DNA of 64,000 bases from Protula sp. h YS-2021 (Eukaryota > Annelida > Polychaeta > Sabellida > Serpulidae), in the NCBI GenBank assembly GCA_949752745.1, contig OX457026.1:28458116-28522115 (forward strand). Reading direction: 5' to 3'. A program made the translations under genes and the position numbers. The notes beneath the pieces were generated by a model. The model worked only from the letters and a program-made list of their open reading frames with translations, ran no database searches and was not told the DNA's origin. This document shows, piece after piece, positions 21,690-35,609 of the stretch; position 1 is the first letter of the stretch, and every line of letters starts with the position of its first letter.

Positions 21690-22580
21690 ACACTCGAAAA
21701 GCTTGTTAAAGCTATTGAAGTTATGTCTAAGACTACTAAAGCTAAAGTTTTGTCGCCAGATGGAGAAACAGGTCCGTTCATAGTTCTCGATGTGTGGCAA
21801 GGTGACATACTCGCCCTTTGTCTGTTTTTCAATGTGTTAGATGATGCTCTTCGGGTATCTAATGTAATCTAATGTAATCGGGTATCTAAGGTAAGGAGGA
21901 ATATTCCGTCTTAAAATGAGGGAAAGTCGATGCAGAGGCCCTCAGTGCATCACGGATTTTGACTTTGCGCTTACTAATGAAGTAACTGAACTCACAGAAA
22001 GATTATAGAAAGAGGCAACGAGCGTAGGACTGCTAGTAAATCCAAAGACGACAAGAGTGATGGCTTTAAACCAACAAAAGAGCCAGAAATAAAAGCAAAT
22101 GAGGGATCCATAGCCTTTTCATGGGCAGGATGCAACATTCTACAAAAGATAAGGTCGAAGAAATTTAAGGCCAATCGGTTTCGTTCGGCTCTGGAATCGG
22201 AATTGTTATATGGCTCGAAGCTTGGAAGCTGATAAAAAACTGGTCAGGTAATTCTAAGGCTGTTAAACAAGGTCCCTCTGAACAGCCTTCAATTATAAGG
22301 TGGAAAAGCCATAACCGAAACGAGGAAATACACCATCAGTCACTTCCAAAATAAGGCAAGGCGCCTAGAACTAGCAGATCATTGCTACAGATACGCGAAC
22401 AGGTAGCGTCCAACCTGGTCTTGTGTTGTACAAGTCACGGAAAGCGCAACAGAGGAATTCCATCCCTCACGTATATACAGCGACGGAGGACACTGGCCTC
22501 GAAGCGAGAGGTATAGTGACGTAAATGATGGATTGAAGGCAGCGGAGAAGCATGGAAGCTCGTTGTTTAATACCTCGCCA
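21690..22580 (+). pseudogene. LINE reverse transcriptase remnant (motifs B-C and C-terminal tail)
   Basis: Pieces in order: AIEVMSKTTKAKVLSPDGET; FIVLDVWQGDILALCLF (LINE consensus GVLQGDTLAPFLF) and VLDDALR; TDFDFALTNEV where FADD should stand; ATSVGLLVNPKTTRVM; a LLYGSKLGSW segment; and an ARRLELADHC tail. Several stops and shifts separate them, and the catalytic DD pair is lost. The layout fits a Jockey/RTE-like non-LTR element with its usual C-terminal 'LYG.E.W...R..GH' tail. No endonuclease was found upstream. Confidence 0.72.
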
Positions 22581-23519
22581 TAGGTAGGTATATACATCAT
22601 ATATATCTGCCTTCCTGGTCATAAATATTTACAGCAATTTTTTATACCCAGCCCTGGCTTAAATGTCTGGTTTTCTTTTTCTCCCCTCTTTTTTTCTTTA
22701 CTGTTTCAGTTAATCTTTATTTAAGTTTGTGAATATATCTTAGGAGGCCCAAATTTCTCGTTTGATTTGATTGTTACTTTAGCTTAGAGCTTTTTCTTTC
22801 CCATTTTTTTCAAAACCCAGAGTGTTGTTCTTTCCCAACTTTGGCACATAATTTTTTTAACCCTATGCCTTTCTGAGCGAATTACTCATTGTATTCTTAA
22901 GTATTTGGCGACATTCAAAAATGAACAATAGTTCTATTCATTTATTTATTTTCAAAACAGCTTTATCAACAGTTTTATCATTAGTCTTGTTACTTGCAAG
23001 ATTTAGAAGGTATAAAGCGCTATCACTGCGGCAACTACAAGAATCAAGAATTTAACCTGAACAATCGCTACCCACTGATCATAGAGAGGATGGGAGCTAA
23101 AGGTATGATTATTATTATTATTGTTATTATTATTATTATTATTATTATTCATGAAATGTGAATTTTATTTCTTTTGAAGAACTTCACAAAATGAAACAGT
23201 AATACTTTATCATTTACACCAACACATCTTACCTTTGCCTGCTAAATTATAATATGCAGCGAAAGTCCACAGAAACACTTTAAGCCATTAAATTTAAGGA
23301 ACTTTCGTCCTCAAATATTTTTGTTCTTTAAATGAAAGAAGAATTTTCAAAATCTACACATTCAGCCCCTTCTCTACCATTTAATTAAAGTGGGTTGTAA
23401 ACAATATGTTTTATTCCATATCGATTAGGTATTGCACGAGTAATTTGGGAAATCTAACAAAATGTGGCAAAAAACAAGAATATATAGGAACATTGTAACC
23501 TGCTGAGATTACAACTAGT
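22581..23519. other. Mostly featureless; one candidate exon at 23001-23102
   Basis: A 102-bp open segment bordered by CTTGCAAG and GTATGA is phase 1 at both ends and encodes about 34 residues (HCGNYKNQEFNLNNRYP). It could be an extracellular-type exon of the same gene as the EGF-like exon at 24753, but no domain is recognisable. An (ATT)n run lies at 23107-23150. Confidence 0.25.
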
Positions 23520-24430
23520 AACCAGAAAGTAGTGGCTATATTTCAAAAACCGGTCACTAAAATTTTTTCAAAGGCTGCCATTTGCCTCATCTCTGGTGGA
23601 TCTCAGAAAAGTAAATTTCTAACATCAATAACGTTGGTTAAACCCCAAAAATTGAAAGCAGTCTGACTAAAATTACCTGCAGAAAAACTATTTTTAAAAA
23701 CTTCTTACCCAAAACATTCACGAAAAAAAAGAATTTTTCAAGAAAACATCGCATGAAGATTAATATTCCAAAAGCTGGAATAAACCAAATCAAACTGCAG
23801 CAGGCAAAGCATTTTGGAAAACACAATGATAGAAAACTTTTTGAGAATCAACCAAAATAATAATTTTTTGAAAGAGCAACACCTCGGGAACATTCGAACA
23901 AAATTTAAAGCGAAACCAGTCAAAATTGTGGGAGAAGCATTTTGAAAATTGACTACCAAAAATTATAAATGCCCCCTATTTGGTCAATTTTTGCCGGAAC
24001 GGCAGAAAAAAGTGTCTTTTCAAGAGAGGACAATCTAGGGAACAATCGTAAAAATAAATCAAAATTGTGGGAGAAGAAGCATTTTGAAAACTATCTAAGG
24101 AAAAATACCCACATTAAGCCAGTGTTTAATGGATCGCCAAAAAAGTAACTTCTCAAGATTGTACAAGATAGTCTAACATTTATACAAAATTTGAAGGCAA
24201 TTCGATCTAAACTGTGGAAGAAAAAACCTAAGAAAACTGGCTACCAAAAAAATTCAAAATATCCCCCATTTAGCCAAATTTCTTTTGAATCGACAAAAAA
24301 GTAAAAGGGAGAAGAAAGCGGAGATAGTGGACATTTATGCAAAGCTGGAAGGTTATCCGGTCAAAATTTTGGGAAAAGTGTTTTGGAAATTGGCTTCCTA
24401 TAAATTCCCACATTTAGCCACTTTGTTTTG
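23520..24430. repeat. Degenerate tandem repeat, about 140-155-bp units
   Basis: The phrase series TCAAAATTGTGGGAGAAG, TTTTGAAAACTGGCTACC, CCCCCATTTAGCC, GAATCGACAAAAAAGT recurs near 23920, 24055, 24205 and 24358, with weaker copies to the left. Units differ by many indels. Confidence 0.7.
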
Positions 24431-24446
24431 TTTTTCTGATGATTAG

Positions 24447-24505
24447 AGATCTTTATGATTTTATGGAGTGCATTCATGGTGTTACCAAGGATTCAAGAGA
24501 ATACA
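24447..24505 (+). pseudogene. Degenerate copy of the EGF-like exon
   Basis: AGATCTTTATGATTTTATGG, AGTGCATTCATGGTG and TTACCAAGGATTCA align with the start and end of the exon at 24753-24857 but lack the central cysteine-rich part. It appears to be a decayed tandem exon duplicate. Confidence 0.5.
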
Positions 24506-24752
24506 AAGCTTTGTTTTTATTAGATAATTAGTCAAATAAATTATTTATCAAATAGTTGTATAAAAGTGCGTTGATTAGAATGACAGAAACAACATAAGGT
24601 TTTTTTGTTTTTGTTGTTTTTACGATGAAAGACCTGAAAGATGTAATGTTATTTATTGCATCTATTGGTAGCTATTCAGTACTCAAAAAAGTGTTCAGTG
24701 TTCAAAATGATAAAAAAAAAACAATAGTTTGTAGTTTCTGTTTTCTTGAAAG

Positions 24753-24857
24753 ATCTACTTGATGTTATGGAGTGTCTCCATGGTGATTGTCACGTGATCA
24801 GTTGCGTGGCTGGCTATCGGTGTTATCCAGGATTCACGGGTCTGTCTTGTTCGGAAG
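24753..24857 (+). CDS. Isolated EGF-like exon
   Basis: A 105-bp open segment between TTTTCTTGAAAG and GTAGTT, phase 1 at both ends as is typical of shuffled extracellular modules. It encodes MECLHGDCHVISCVAGYRC followed by YPGFTGLSCSE. The CxPGFxGxxC signature of EGF domains is clear, though only five cysteines are in the exon. Neighbouring exons could not be joined with confidence, so the parent gene is unknown. Confidence 0.55.
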
Positions 24858-26155
24858 GTAGTTACTTAGCTCAAACTTACGTTTAACCAAACAAACTTTT
24901 ATGAATAACTTTAACATAAGTTACATGGTACTCCTATTACACATACTTTTGTTCTGTTTAAAATTATTATTACGCTCAATTAAATACGGTGCTTGAAATT
25001 TGCATCTGTAGCTCAGCAAGTGCGAATGATAAACAAATATTCCTATTACTATTCACCAAAAAAGGAAAACCTTGCGGGAAGCCAATGTATGTCTGTCATT
25101 CCGTATAATTTATGATGGTGGACAACTTTCGGAGGTAATCCGGGTAGCTTTTTTGCGGAGCTGAACAAAAGTTTTTCGACAATATGTCACGATTTACGCC
25201 CAATATATCTCTTGCTTACTTGTATATTGGAGGGTTCTTGGCGCTTACGGAAAGATCTTACAATACAAAAAAGTCTGAATTTAAAACATGCACATACCTA
25301 GGCCATATTAGCTTTACCGCCATTTTTATCGTAACCCGTTTGCTAATTATAGAATTCGTTTTGTTTTAATGATACCTTGGCTATATCTTGATATCTTCAT
25401 ACTTCTTTCTTATTATTATACAATATTGACTGAAACAGAAGGTAATAAACATGCAACTCACGCTCCGTCGAAATAAACATGAATTTAAAAGATAATAATT
25501 AGATACTCCTTTACCAGAGGGGAAGAATTTTGTTCAAATAAGCGTGTTTTGTATACGTCCACTCAAAGGGACGTTTCTATTCAGGATTTGTCCTAGAGCC
25601 GCTTATCGGCGCGTTTAAAATGCGTTTTTTTAAAATTAAAAGCGGTTTTAGTTGTTAAATGTTGTAGTGTGAGCGCCATTGTTGGAAAAAAAATCATAGA
25701 TGCGCTTTGACGCCTCTCTAACCAGTGTTCAAAAAGCGGGAAAATCACCTATAAACATTATTGCAAACAGTGGCTTGTTCTAAGGATTTTGTATCGTTTC
25801 AAGGTGTACAACATGTTAACTTTAAGGAGGAGAAAAAAGGATATGAAATAACTCACATTGATCACCTGCTGATAATATTTTATACTGCCATGGTTGGCAC
25901 CATTGAAATGTTTGTGTCATTGAATGCGATTGTTTGACTGCTAACTCTCCTTTTCAATCACATGCAGTGTGTGCAAAAGCAGCATTACTTGAGAATTTTG
26001 AACAGGCGATTGTGAACCCTTTCTCTATTTCATTTCAGAAGTGTTGTGTCTGATTTTGGTCTCTCACAGATACGTTTATTATGACAAAATTCAAAATAGT
26101 GGAAAAATATCATTGCTTTAAAATTATTACGTTTTTTATTATATTTTTTATTATA

Positions 26156-26201
<46 letters not shown>

Positions 26202-28137
26202 GTTATACTCACAATCACCTATTGTGACACAAGAGACGGACACGATGCTGCATCGTGACCAAACCAGAGATGTCGTGCCAGTGCAGCCTGATGATTTGAG
26301 CAATTCCAGTGCGCATTTTCCAATTTTCAAATAAGTTTCCAAATTAAATAATAAAATACAATTTTGCTAAATAACAACAAATGTCATATTTTTCTATTTC
26401 TAAAGGGCAAATTTTTCGAGTTCATTATGTACAACATAGATAATAACTTTATTATTAGTGTAATATCAAATTAAAACTTATCCAAATATGTATCAATACC
26501 TTTTGTTGATACATTTGTTAACTATTTAGAAAACAAACATCCATTAGTGAGATGGCATTCTAGGCGGCATTTTGTAACTATACATGGCGATCAAGGTATT
26601 AAATATCTATTCAGGTAAGTAAAAATAGCGACAAGGTTTATAGAAGAATTAGTTAGACCATAATTATTGAAAATATTTAAATAATTAGATCTGATGCTGT
26701 CCGACTGAAGTAAGGAGAATCATCATTATTTTTTTGTATTTTCATTTCTATAAAGCTTCGACACTACTGTCTTTGGTGAATGCACATCACCGTGAGTGAC
26801 TTGATCATATCAATCAATTGTGGAAACTGTTGATTTACATAATGATTTCTTTCAAAAGACCTACTTTTTAAGGAATATTCATTATACTTCATGTTCATTT
26901 TCATGTTTAGGTACAGTTCTTGGACGGAGACCAACCATTTGGCTGCATTGGTGCAGAGAGATTTGAATATTTCCGAAAGATGCCTAAATTTTAGTTTTAC
27001 AACAACAGTGAATGAACTGCCCAGATCTCACATCATGTCAACAAATACAGGTTATTTCTAAAACTTTTCATAATTTTGCTTGAAATTGCAAACCATTTAA
27101 GGTTGTGTAGTTTTGAATATTGCTTTGGTATGCTTTAAGATGTGCTTTAAGATTTCAGTGTTTAATTTTAGGAAGTTGAAAACAGGATTGAAAAACTGTA
27201 TTATCAAAAGAGTAAAAGTCTTTTTAAATGAAGAAAGCAATTTTCCTTATCAAAAATCCTACAGCTATTTTCATTGAATAAGATTGCAATAAATCTTTGT
27301 TACTTTTGTAAGATAAGTATGAAGTAATGTCTAACACACGCACTTTCTCCAGGATTGTCATCTTATATTTTTATATTGTTCTACAAGTTTATGTTATGGT
27401 AATTAGAAAACGGTGTAAGATCACTTTGAAGTAAAGAAAAGTATTCCAGCAAAATATGAAATGTGTTGTCGGATAACAGGTTTGTGTTGTAAGAAAAAAA
27501 CAACCATTGGAGAAAAAATGAAGTATTCCAGTAAATTCACACATCGCGACGCGAAATAACGTTATGCATAAGATGCTATGTTCAAATGATACATTGACTA
27601 ATTGGTTGTAGTTAATTTGTTAGATAAGTAAAATATTCGCCCTTACACATAGTTTTCAAGGGACATTTTGAAACACTCTTTTGTAAGCATACATTAAATT
27701 TACAAAGTATTTTTTTTTATCTTTGTCTTGATTACATAATTTCTTTAGACCTATATGTGTGACATTGTCAAAACTTGTAAAATATCAACTGCTATCTTTT
27801 AAATGAAGTTTTCTCGCTTGACTAAATTTCGATGTTTTATTTTTTGATTACATTAAGAACCATTTAACCTAGAAATGAAATAAATAGATTTTATACTTGA
27901 TCATTCGAATCGTCCATTTGAAGAGTTATAAATGATCATAAAATTGAGATGCATGGTAGTCTTTTAAGTGTATGCTTTATGGATGGCGACACTGTTAAGG
28001 CTATATTTGAGAAGCCAACCATATTTTCTATCGGTCGTAAACATTAAAACATCAAAGCTGTTGTGAATCAAACAAACAAAAATATAGCAGTTTTATATAG
28101 CACAAACCTACAATCTCACGCCACTGCTATACAGATT
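24858..28137. other. AT-rich, no supported gene; (TTA)n at 26149-26203
   Basis: Contains an (ATT)n-type microsatellite at 26149-26203. An AG/GT-bordered open segment at 26911-27050 is phase-incompatible with the EGF exon and has no domain. Nothing else stands out. Confidence 0.45.
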
Positions 28138-28145
28138 TGATCATT

Positions 28146-28211
<66 letters not shown>

Positions 28212-28230
28212 GTCATCATCATCATCATCG

Positions 28231-28267
<37 letters not shown>
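28138..28267. repeat. (CAT)n microsatellite
   Basis: About 43 CAT triplets with two CGT interruptions. Confidence 0.95.
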
Positions 28268-29725
28268 ATATTTATTACTTTGCAGTGGTTCAGACTGAAG
28301 GATTCATGGGTTGCATCTCCCCATCCCTAGACGATTAAATATGTTAATAACCGAATACGGTTAATCAAAACGTATCCTGTAAATTTACTAGTAATAGTTT
28401 GCCACATAGAATAGAAAACATAATTGGTTATATTGATAAATTAAATCTGAAGATATTCTCTATCCTTTATCCAGTATAGGTGAAAATTAACAATGTGATT
28501 AACACGATTAATGATATAGATCATATTAAGATCATATAAATGATCTCACTCCTATTAACCGTAAACTTCTAAAATTTAAATACGACCAACTTTGTAAATC
28601 TGGCATTAGCATGGGTTCGACACGGTTTTTTAAACATTACGATTTGTGGGCCTAGCACAGACTTTTTGGCCGTGTACGGTCTTTTGGATTCGGTATGGAT
28701 TTTTGAGCCCGGAATGGTCGTGCGGCCCTGTACGACTTTTTGACCAGATTGGGTCAGTTGGCAACAGTTTTACAACTTTTTAGAAAAAATGCTGTGGGAT
28801 TGTCGAGAGATGGAAATCCTTCCATTTAAATTTGAAACTAATATAAAAAGATATAAACGTAAACTTTATGCCTATAGCTGATTAAGCATAACAGACTGTC
28901 AAGGAGGTGAATTTATTTTTTCCAAATGCTACCCAAAAGCAGTCAAGGGGGAACACATACATTTCTGGTAGTTTAAAATTTTCAAACCGTGAATATTGTC
29001 ACGTGATTTTCAAGATTGTTCGAATCAAAAAGACATTCATCCATCCATGTTTTAGCTCTCATAGAATCATACCACTGGGTATTATGTGATATGCGTATAA
29101 TGGAACAGCCCTATGACCTTAATATTCTAGCATATGGGGATGATGGAACAGTCCTACTCGACCAACAGAAAGTTGCACACAGCTAAACTGAGACAGACCA
29201 ACATGAAAAAGGGGGCTTGAGAGACACAAAACAAAATCCTGCAAAAAAGAATAAGATGCTTATTTTGAAAAATATAAGCTGGTTAACTTTTTGTTGAATT
29301 TGAAACTTTAATCGTTTTGTGCATAAAGTCTAAATTTTGTTTTGAAAACCGGGCCTGCAAACTCGGTCTTCTTCGGAAGACCTATAGATTTTTTCGATTT
29401 ATCTGTCCATGAAATTTCCAAAATTACTATCAAAATGCCTGGGAATACGAATGAAGACCTATAGCTTAAATCCCGAGATATTAATTGACATATGAAGCGA
29501 CCTTACTGATTTCACTCCTGCAGCATAATCGGAAATTAAAGAGATTATTTCCCAGTCATCTAGCGCCACGTGTAAACTAGACCGGTTACCTGAAAACTGA
29601 ACTTACAATTATTACACACACAATTAATCTGTCCACGAATTAAGAAAGCAACTCTATATTCGTAATTTTTCCTGGCTTTAACCCCTCCTTCGTTTCTTAT
29701 ATCATAGAAAATATTGTGGACAAAG
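28268..29725. other. No gene seen
   Basis: AT-rich sequence. A short stretch at 28625-28760 repeats the phrase TTTTTGG/TTTTTGA with 'cgtgtacggtctttt' variants, possibly a tiny degenerate repeat. Confidence 0.45.
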
Positions 29726-30030
29726 ATTTTCAGAGCTATATCAATAGCAATGATCTACATAGTCCAATATAGCCTGACTTTAAAGCACTTCGTTCAACTG
29801 AGACTGCTTTGCTACGCTTGCCCCTCGACATACATTTGGCTGCAGACAAAAATGTCATATTGCTTTTCTCAGACCTTGCTGTCGCTTTTGACACTATATA
29901 ACATAGCATTGTAATTGAACGACTAACCTCACCATACCAAATAATAGATAAACCTATAGCTTGGTAAGCATCATATAGAAAAAAACTATAGAGTATGTCT
30001 CTATATGTGGTCTTTCTGACATGACTGTAT
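29726..30030 (+). pseudogene. LINE reverse transcriptase remnant (motif A region)
   Basis: Frames read FQSYINSNDLHSP, then FKALRSTETALLRLPLDIHL, then VILLFSDLAVAFDTI with a stop, and HSIVIERL. CR1/L2-type elements have 'STETALL.V.ND', 'LLLLDLSAAFDTVDH' and 'L..RL' in the same order. A following SMSLYVVFL-like stretch corresponds to the segment before motif B. Two or more stops make it inactive. Confidence 0.72.
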
Positions 30031-31495
30031 ACCGCAGAATGCATAGTTCCTTTACACACAAACCGATTTGGATATTAACGTGATGCTCATAGAAAAATGA
30101 GCAAAGGATATAAACATTTAATGCGGAAAAGTGTTTCACATTAAATGATAATAAAATATTTTACTTTTGGTTCAGAGTTTAACCTTAAAAATTAGAATAC
30201 CTTTAACGTTTAGCCCTGTCACATCAAGAGTCGAACAAAGTTGTTATGCTTATTTTAATAAGTTCATTTCATGCAAATGTCAAAACGTATTGTACTACAT
30301 ACGATCCATTTCGGACATTCGAGGATGAAGAATCTTATTTGTGTTTTGTTACTTCTCGATTCTATCATTGTAGCATTTTTAATAGGTGGAATTAAATTTC
30401 CATATTTCATCCTCACAAAGTGTAGAATGCAGCAATTAAAAATAGTAAAAGGGTACACAATATTGACATCCAACAGTGATATTAATTTGGATTTTTCGAC
30501 AGGCATTATATAATGATACACTTGGCTTAAATACTCCATCTTTATTCAAATATGTTTGTGATTTAAGCTTTGCTTTTCTAGAAGCATAGTCTCTGCGAAT
30601 TGTATATCAATTCACAATATTACTACTGTTGTTTACATTGCTAACGTAGTTACTGTCTTTATTACATATCTAACTATGTGCGTATAATAAAATGATAGAA
30701 AAAACTACGGTGCAGCATTTTCCTATACTGCACCTTTTTTGCCACATGATACGTATTCTTTTTTCAGGAATGAACTATGAAATGTTAAAGACAACTGATG
30801 GTACCCAGCTGATACAGATACCGTGCTGCCCGAAACTGACAAAAAGAATGCAAAATTGGGGCGCGGTAAAAGTTGTAAGAAAGACAAAAATATCACGATA
30901 GGCGTATCATAAAAGTAATACTTTATGACAGTTAAACAACATGTTGCTTTAGCATTCAGGTCCTCGAATTGACCTTTCCGTGTTGATGTTTGGTGTTTGG
31001 CCAATTTGACCCAGTACTTTAAGGCAAAAAAGTCGATTGTCTACTTTTTTCCTTTTATGGCAAAATTTGCATTTGTTTTTTACATTTTTTGGGATGGGGA
31101 TGAAGCATTATTGGGTTATTGTAAGTTCTTTTAAGCGTCAATTCGTGCACAACAAAGCTTTCTGCATGTTGCGTACAAAAATCCCTCTTTAAAGCCACCA
31201 AGAATAACAAAGGGAAATGAAGTCAGAACTCGACCGATTTCGCCACGTAGTGACGAAATTAACGCTTGGAAGCAGTCAGTTAGAATGTTAAACATATAAT
31301 TTATCGTTAATACACTTTTGTATGGAGAGTTTTCAATATTGTGCGATTTATCGAGCTTCATTCCCATGGTTAGGCATAACCTGTTCACTAATTACTGCGT
31401 CCCTTTTGTTTTATGTCCACACTCGCTCAGCTGTGACAAACCTCGAAGTCACACAGTACCCCTTCGTTATCGCTGCTTTGATCAAATCTCCTTTT
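30031..31495. other. No supported gene
   Basis: AT-rich. A candidate exon at 30768-30865 (acceptor CTTTTTTCAG, donor GCG/GTAAAA) encodes an unfamiliar 32-residue peptide with a Cys-Cys pair and could not be linked to anything. Confidence 0.35.
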
Positions 31496-31653
31496 TTTTG
31501 ACCTTGACCATGCCAAAGGTCAAGGAAACCGAGGTACCTCTTATGTATCGTTGTTTAGGTCCAAAGGATCGAAAATGAGCTTAAACTCGTTCTATCTGTA
31601 ACCGTTTTCGAGATAATAGTCAACTCCCGTTTTTGACCTTGACCGTGACCCAG
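31496..31653 (+). repeat. Solo diverged copy of the 139-bp satellite
   Basis: TTTGACCTTGACCATG, GGTACCTCTTATGTA, CCAAAGGATCGAAAATGAGC and ACCGTTTTCGAGATAATAG follow in the satellite's order, then a second TTTGACCTTGACCGTGAC begins. Confidence 0.85.
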
Positions 31654-32339
31654 AAATTCATATTTTGAATAATCCCGTAGAACATTCAACCCTTTAATTG
31701 AACACTAACTACTCCCTGCCCCCCCCCCCCCCACACACACACACACTCACTGTAAACAAATTCCTGTTTCAATGGCATTTTAAACTTTTTATTAAGTCAA
31801 CGAATACCTACTTTTCGAGTGGCTCTTCCTTATCCTGCACAGAACTTTGTAAAACACAAGGACAAACAGCTTTTATAATCAGCTTTGTTAAATAAATAAC
31901 TTGCAAAAGACTATGAAATTTAAGAAGCAACTTGTTCTCTTTGTAATCAAAAACGCAGTCGGCTGCTTTATGAAAAAAAAACACTTAAGTACACTCCAGC
32001 GATAAGCGCAGCGAAAATGAGTACCATGAAGGCAGCATTACATGCGCACAGTGATGGGAGCCTTTCTGTATCAGCCAGTTACAGCAACATTGCTTATTTA
32101 TGCTTATCCTTATTTGGCACACATACCGCAAATAGCTACTGCGAGTACTATTGTATCTGTTTACTTGCTGACCTTGTGATGGCAGTATTTTGTTTACTAT
32201 TTTTGGGGTGGGATGGGGCGTTTACAGGGCGTTTGGCAGTTAAAAGTTACTTTTAACCGTCAATTCGTATACAACTAAGCTTTCTGTATACTGTGCGAAA
32301 AAATCCCGCTTTTAAACCGACCAGGAACAGAAAACGTAG

Positions 32340-32960
32340 AAATGACGTCAGAATTACGCAATACGTAAAAAATAGTGCTATCACGGTGTTCTTTGTCAAA
32401 AAGTAGTCTCATGACGTATTTAGCTCAAACCTCTAGATCCAGCGGTTTTGGAGATATTGAGCTATGAAATCTGCGTGACGTCACAAGACGCAGATGATGA
32501 CGTCATAGGTCAATAAAAAATTCATTTAGCACCACTTCGCATAGTCTACTTCAAGTGTGCCAAATTTCATTCTTTTAGCTTCAGCCGTTTCGGAGGAGAT
32601 GTCTGGAAACCGACGGGGACTTTGCGTGAAAAAAAAAATAAAGAAGAAAAAAAAACTAACAAAAAAGGGAAAAAAAGAGGTACTTTAACCCCCACAATTC
32701 GAGGAAAAACAATAACTTCTTGGAACGAAGTTCCAAGCGTTAATTACTTATTGGTTAACACGATGCCAAAAATTGTAGTCGCAAAAGGGATTTTGCTCCA
32801 AGTCTCTAGGATAAATCGTTTTTTGGACATTGAGCCGTGAAATATCATAAGACGTCCATAATGACCTCGCAGGTCAGAAAATTGATTTGGCACTAGTTCG
32901 CATAGTGCGCTACAATTCTGCCGAATGTCATTCTTTTAGCTTTAGCGTTACTTATATTAT
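32340..32960. repeat. Two diverged repeat copies with CRE-like TGACGTCA octamers
   Basis: The phrases GCACCACTTCGCATAGT and TTTCATTCTTTTAGCTT at 32528-32585 recur at 32888-32945, with 'cgttttggacattgagc' equivalents before them. Perfect TGACGTCA palindromes stand at 32343-32350, 32476-32483 and 32498-32505. Confidence 0.7.
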
Positions 32961-34490
32961 TTTTACTGTAAAAAATATAGGTTGATTCGCCATATTTTTC
33001 ATGGTCCTAAAAATGGGTCTTTTCGTCACATTAGGCAGGGTTAGAAAAGGTTGATTTTAAGCGGTCGGTATTATTTCTGTGTTATAGTCTTGGTTACAGT
33101 CTTTGTTATATGACCGCTTTTTATAAAAAATACTTTCAAAACGGATGCTTTGAACGAAAGTACAGACAGTGAACGACACAATGTTAAGTTCTTGGCTGAG
33201 AGAGTATTATAACAGAAACCGAGAAAATATTTCATTAATAAACGTCAGTAAAACGCACAAATTTTTCGTCTTAAACAACCTAAACAGCTGCAAAGATTTA
33301 TTTGTTATCTGATGTGCGCCAAGTTTGGGAGATTTTTGCCGTATAACGTAAGACACTACAATGACATTTGGCCAGTCAGATAGCTGGTTACAAGCGTATT
33401 AATTTTAATTAGACTGCTGACCAACAACAGAGAATTATTTATTGTCGCGTTTTTTCACAAAACATTTGATTTGTTTACCGGTTCTCTGCCAATGAAATTT
33501 CGTGATTAAGTCATCTAACAAATATTATTTTAGTAAATACAGGATTCCTCAAAGGATTTGTTACAGTAGTTATCATAAAAGAATGATTCATCGCATTCAT
33601 TATAGTAGCAAAGGTGATTCACCTCTTTTGATACAGTAGTAAATTGTGGTGATTCGCAACATTTTTGTTACATTTTGAGGACCACACTCCAAACACCCAT
33701 GTTTATGATCAGGATAAAACTGTCGAAAGTCCTTTGAATAAGCTGAAGGGCGAATTATTTTTAAGGTTTGATGTATTAATACTTTACGTTTTTATATTTA
33801 TATGTTTTTATATACATAAGGATGAAAAAAAATACACAAAAATAAAAATAAATGTAAAATAATGCTGTGAAGGAAGACTGTCGAATGTTCTCAAGAATAA
33901 GCTTGATCGCATATTGCAGAGAATCTTACTGAAGTATACAAACGTTTGTAAATTTTAAATGTTCTGATTTTTTTCTTTTCTAGAAGTTTTTGTTAAGGTC
34001 TTGCGCTTTTGTTAAATAATCTACAAGATTAAGTAGTAACGCATGTTGAGTTATTTTATGCATAAATTTGTATACGTTTGCAATAAAATGTTTTTCTCAA
34101 ATAAAAAATAAACATATTATTGAAGCTTTTATTTTTTAAACAAGACAGCTCAATGAATTGTATTAAAAGCTCTGATTGTTTATCTCACTTTAAGTTGCTA
34201 CTTACAAATATAAACCTTTTATAATTACAAGTTTAGATAACTAGATGTTTACGTTTAGAAAGAAACTCATTTCAAACTTTTTTACATAGAAGAATTATGT
34301 AGAAAATTTACATCATTTAAATATGTCTGTTCTATAGATTAAAGAATTACTTTCACAAACAATTACGGTAACAAACATTCGGTAATATTTTATCATTGCC
34401 AAGTAACTGATATATTTTAGGAACGAAACTTCAAAGGTAAAGCATCAACCCGAAAAAACCGAATTAAAATTGAAAAGGTTTATATATATA
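32961..34490. other. No gene seen
   Basis: Strongly AT-rich. AACTGTCGAAAGTCCTTTGA (33718) and a diverged echo near 33878 suggest a local duplication. No domain was recognised. Confidence 0.45.
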
Positions 34491-35331
<841 letters not shown>

Positions 35332-35395
35332 CAACAACCTTATATTGCAATGTTTCTCTAAGAAACGTTAGTCTTGCTGTTAATGTTATAGTAGA

Positions 35396-35552
35396 ACAAA
35401 CTTCTAAAACTACGTAGAACCACAAAAAACCCCTTGTAAATCAAAATTAATGTGTTAGTAGCTGAGTGTTAAACAAACTTCTAAAACTACGTAGAACCAC
35501 AAAAAACCCCTTGTAAATCAAAATTAATGTGTTAGTAGCTGAGTGTTAAACA
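35396..35552. repeat. 77-bp perfect tandem duplication
   Basis: ACAAACTTCTAAAACTACGT through GCTGAGTGTTAA occurs twice with a 77-bp offset and no visible mismatch. It lies just 3' of the PLAT gene's stop codon, probably in its 3' UTR or flank. Confidence 0.93.
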
Positions 35553-35609
35553 CGTTTATAAGCAACATTAATTAAAATCGTTGTTTTCTTTGCTTAAGGT
35601 ATCAGTGTC

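Noticed and set aside
25009..25040. TGTAGCTCAGCAAGTGC, resembling a tRNA D-arm
   Set aside because: No B-box or foldable anticodon and T arms follow.
26911..27050. AG/GT-bordered open segment near the EGF-like exon
   Set aside because: Its entry phase does not fit the EGF exon's exit phase, the compatible frame has a stop, and no domain is visible.
30768..30865. Possible 98-bp exon after a CTTTTTTCAG acceptor
   Set aside because: No partner exon of matching phase and no recognisable domain; isolated splice-like borders are common in AT-rich DNA.
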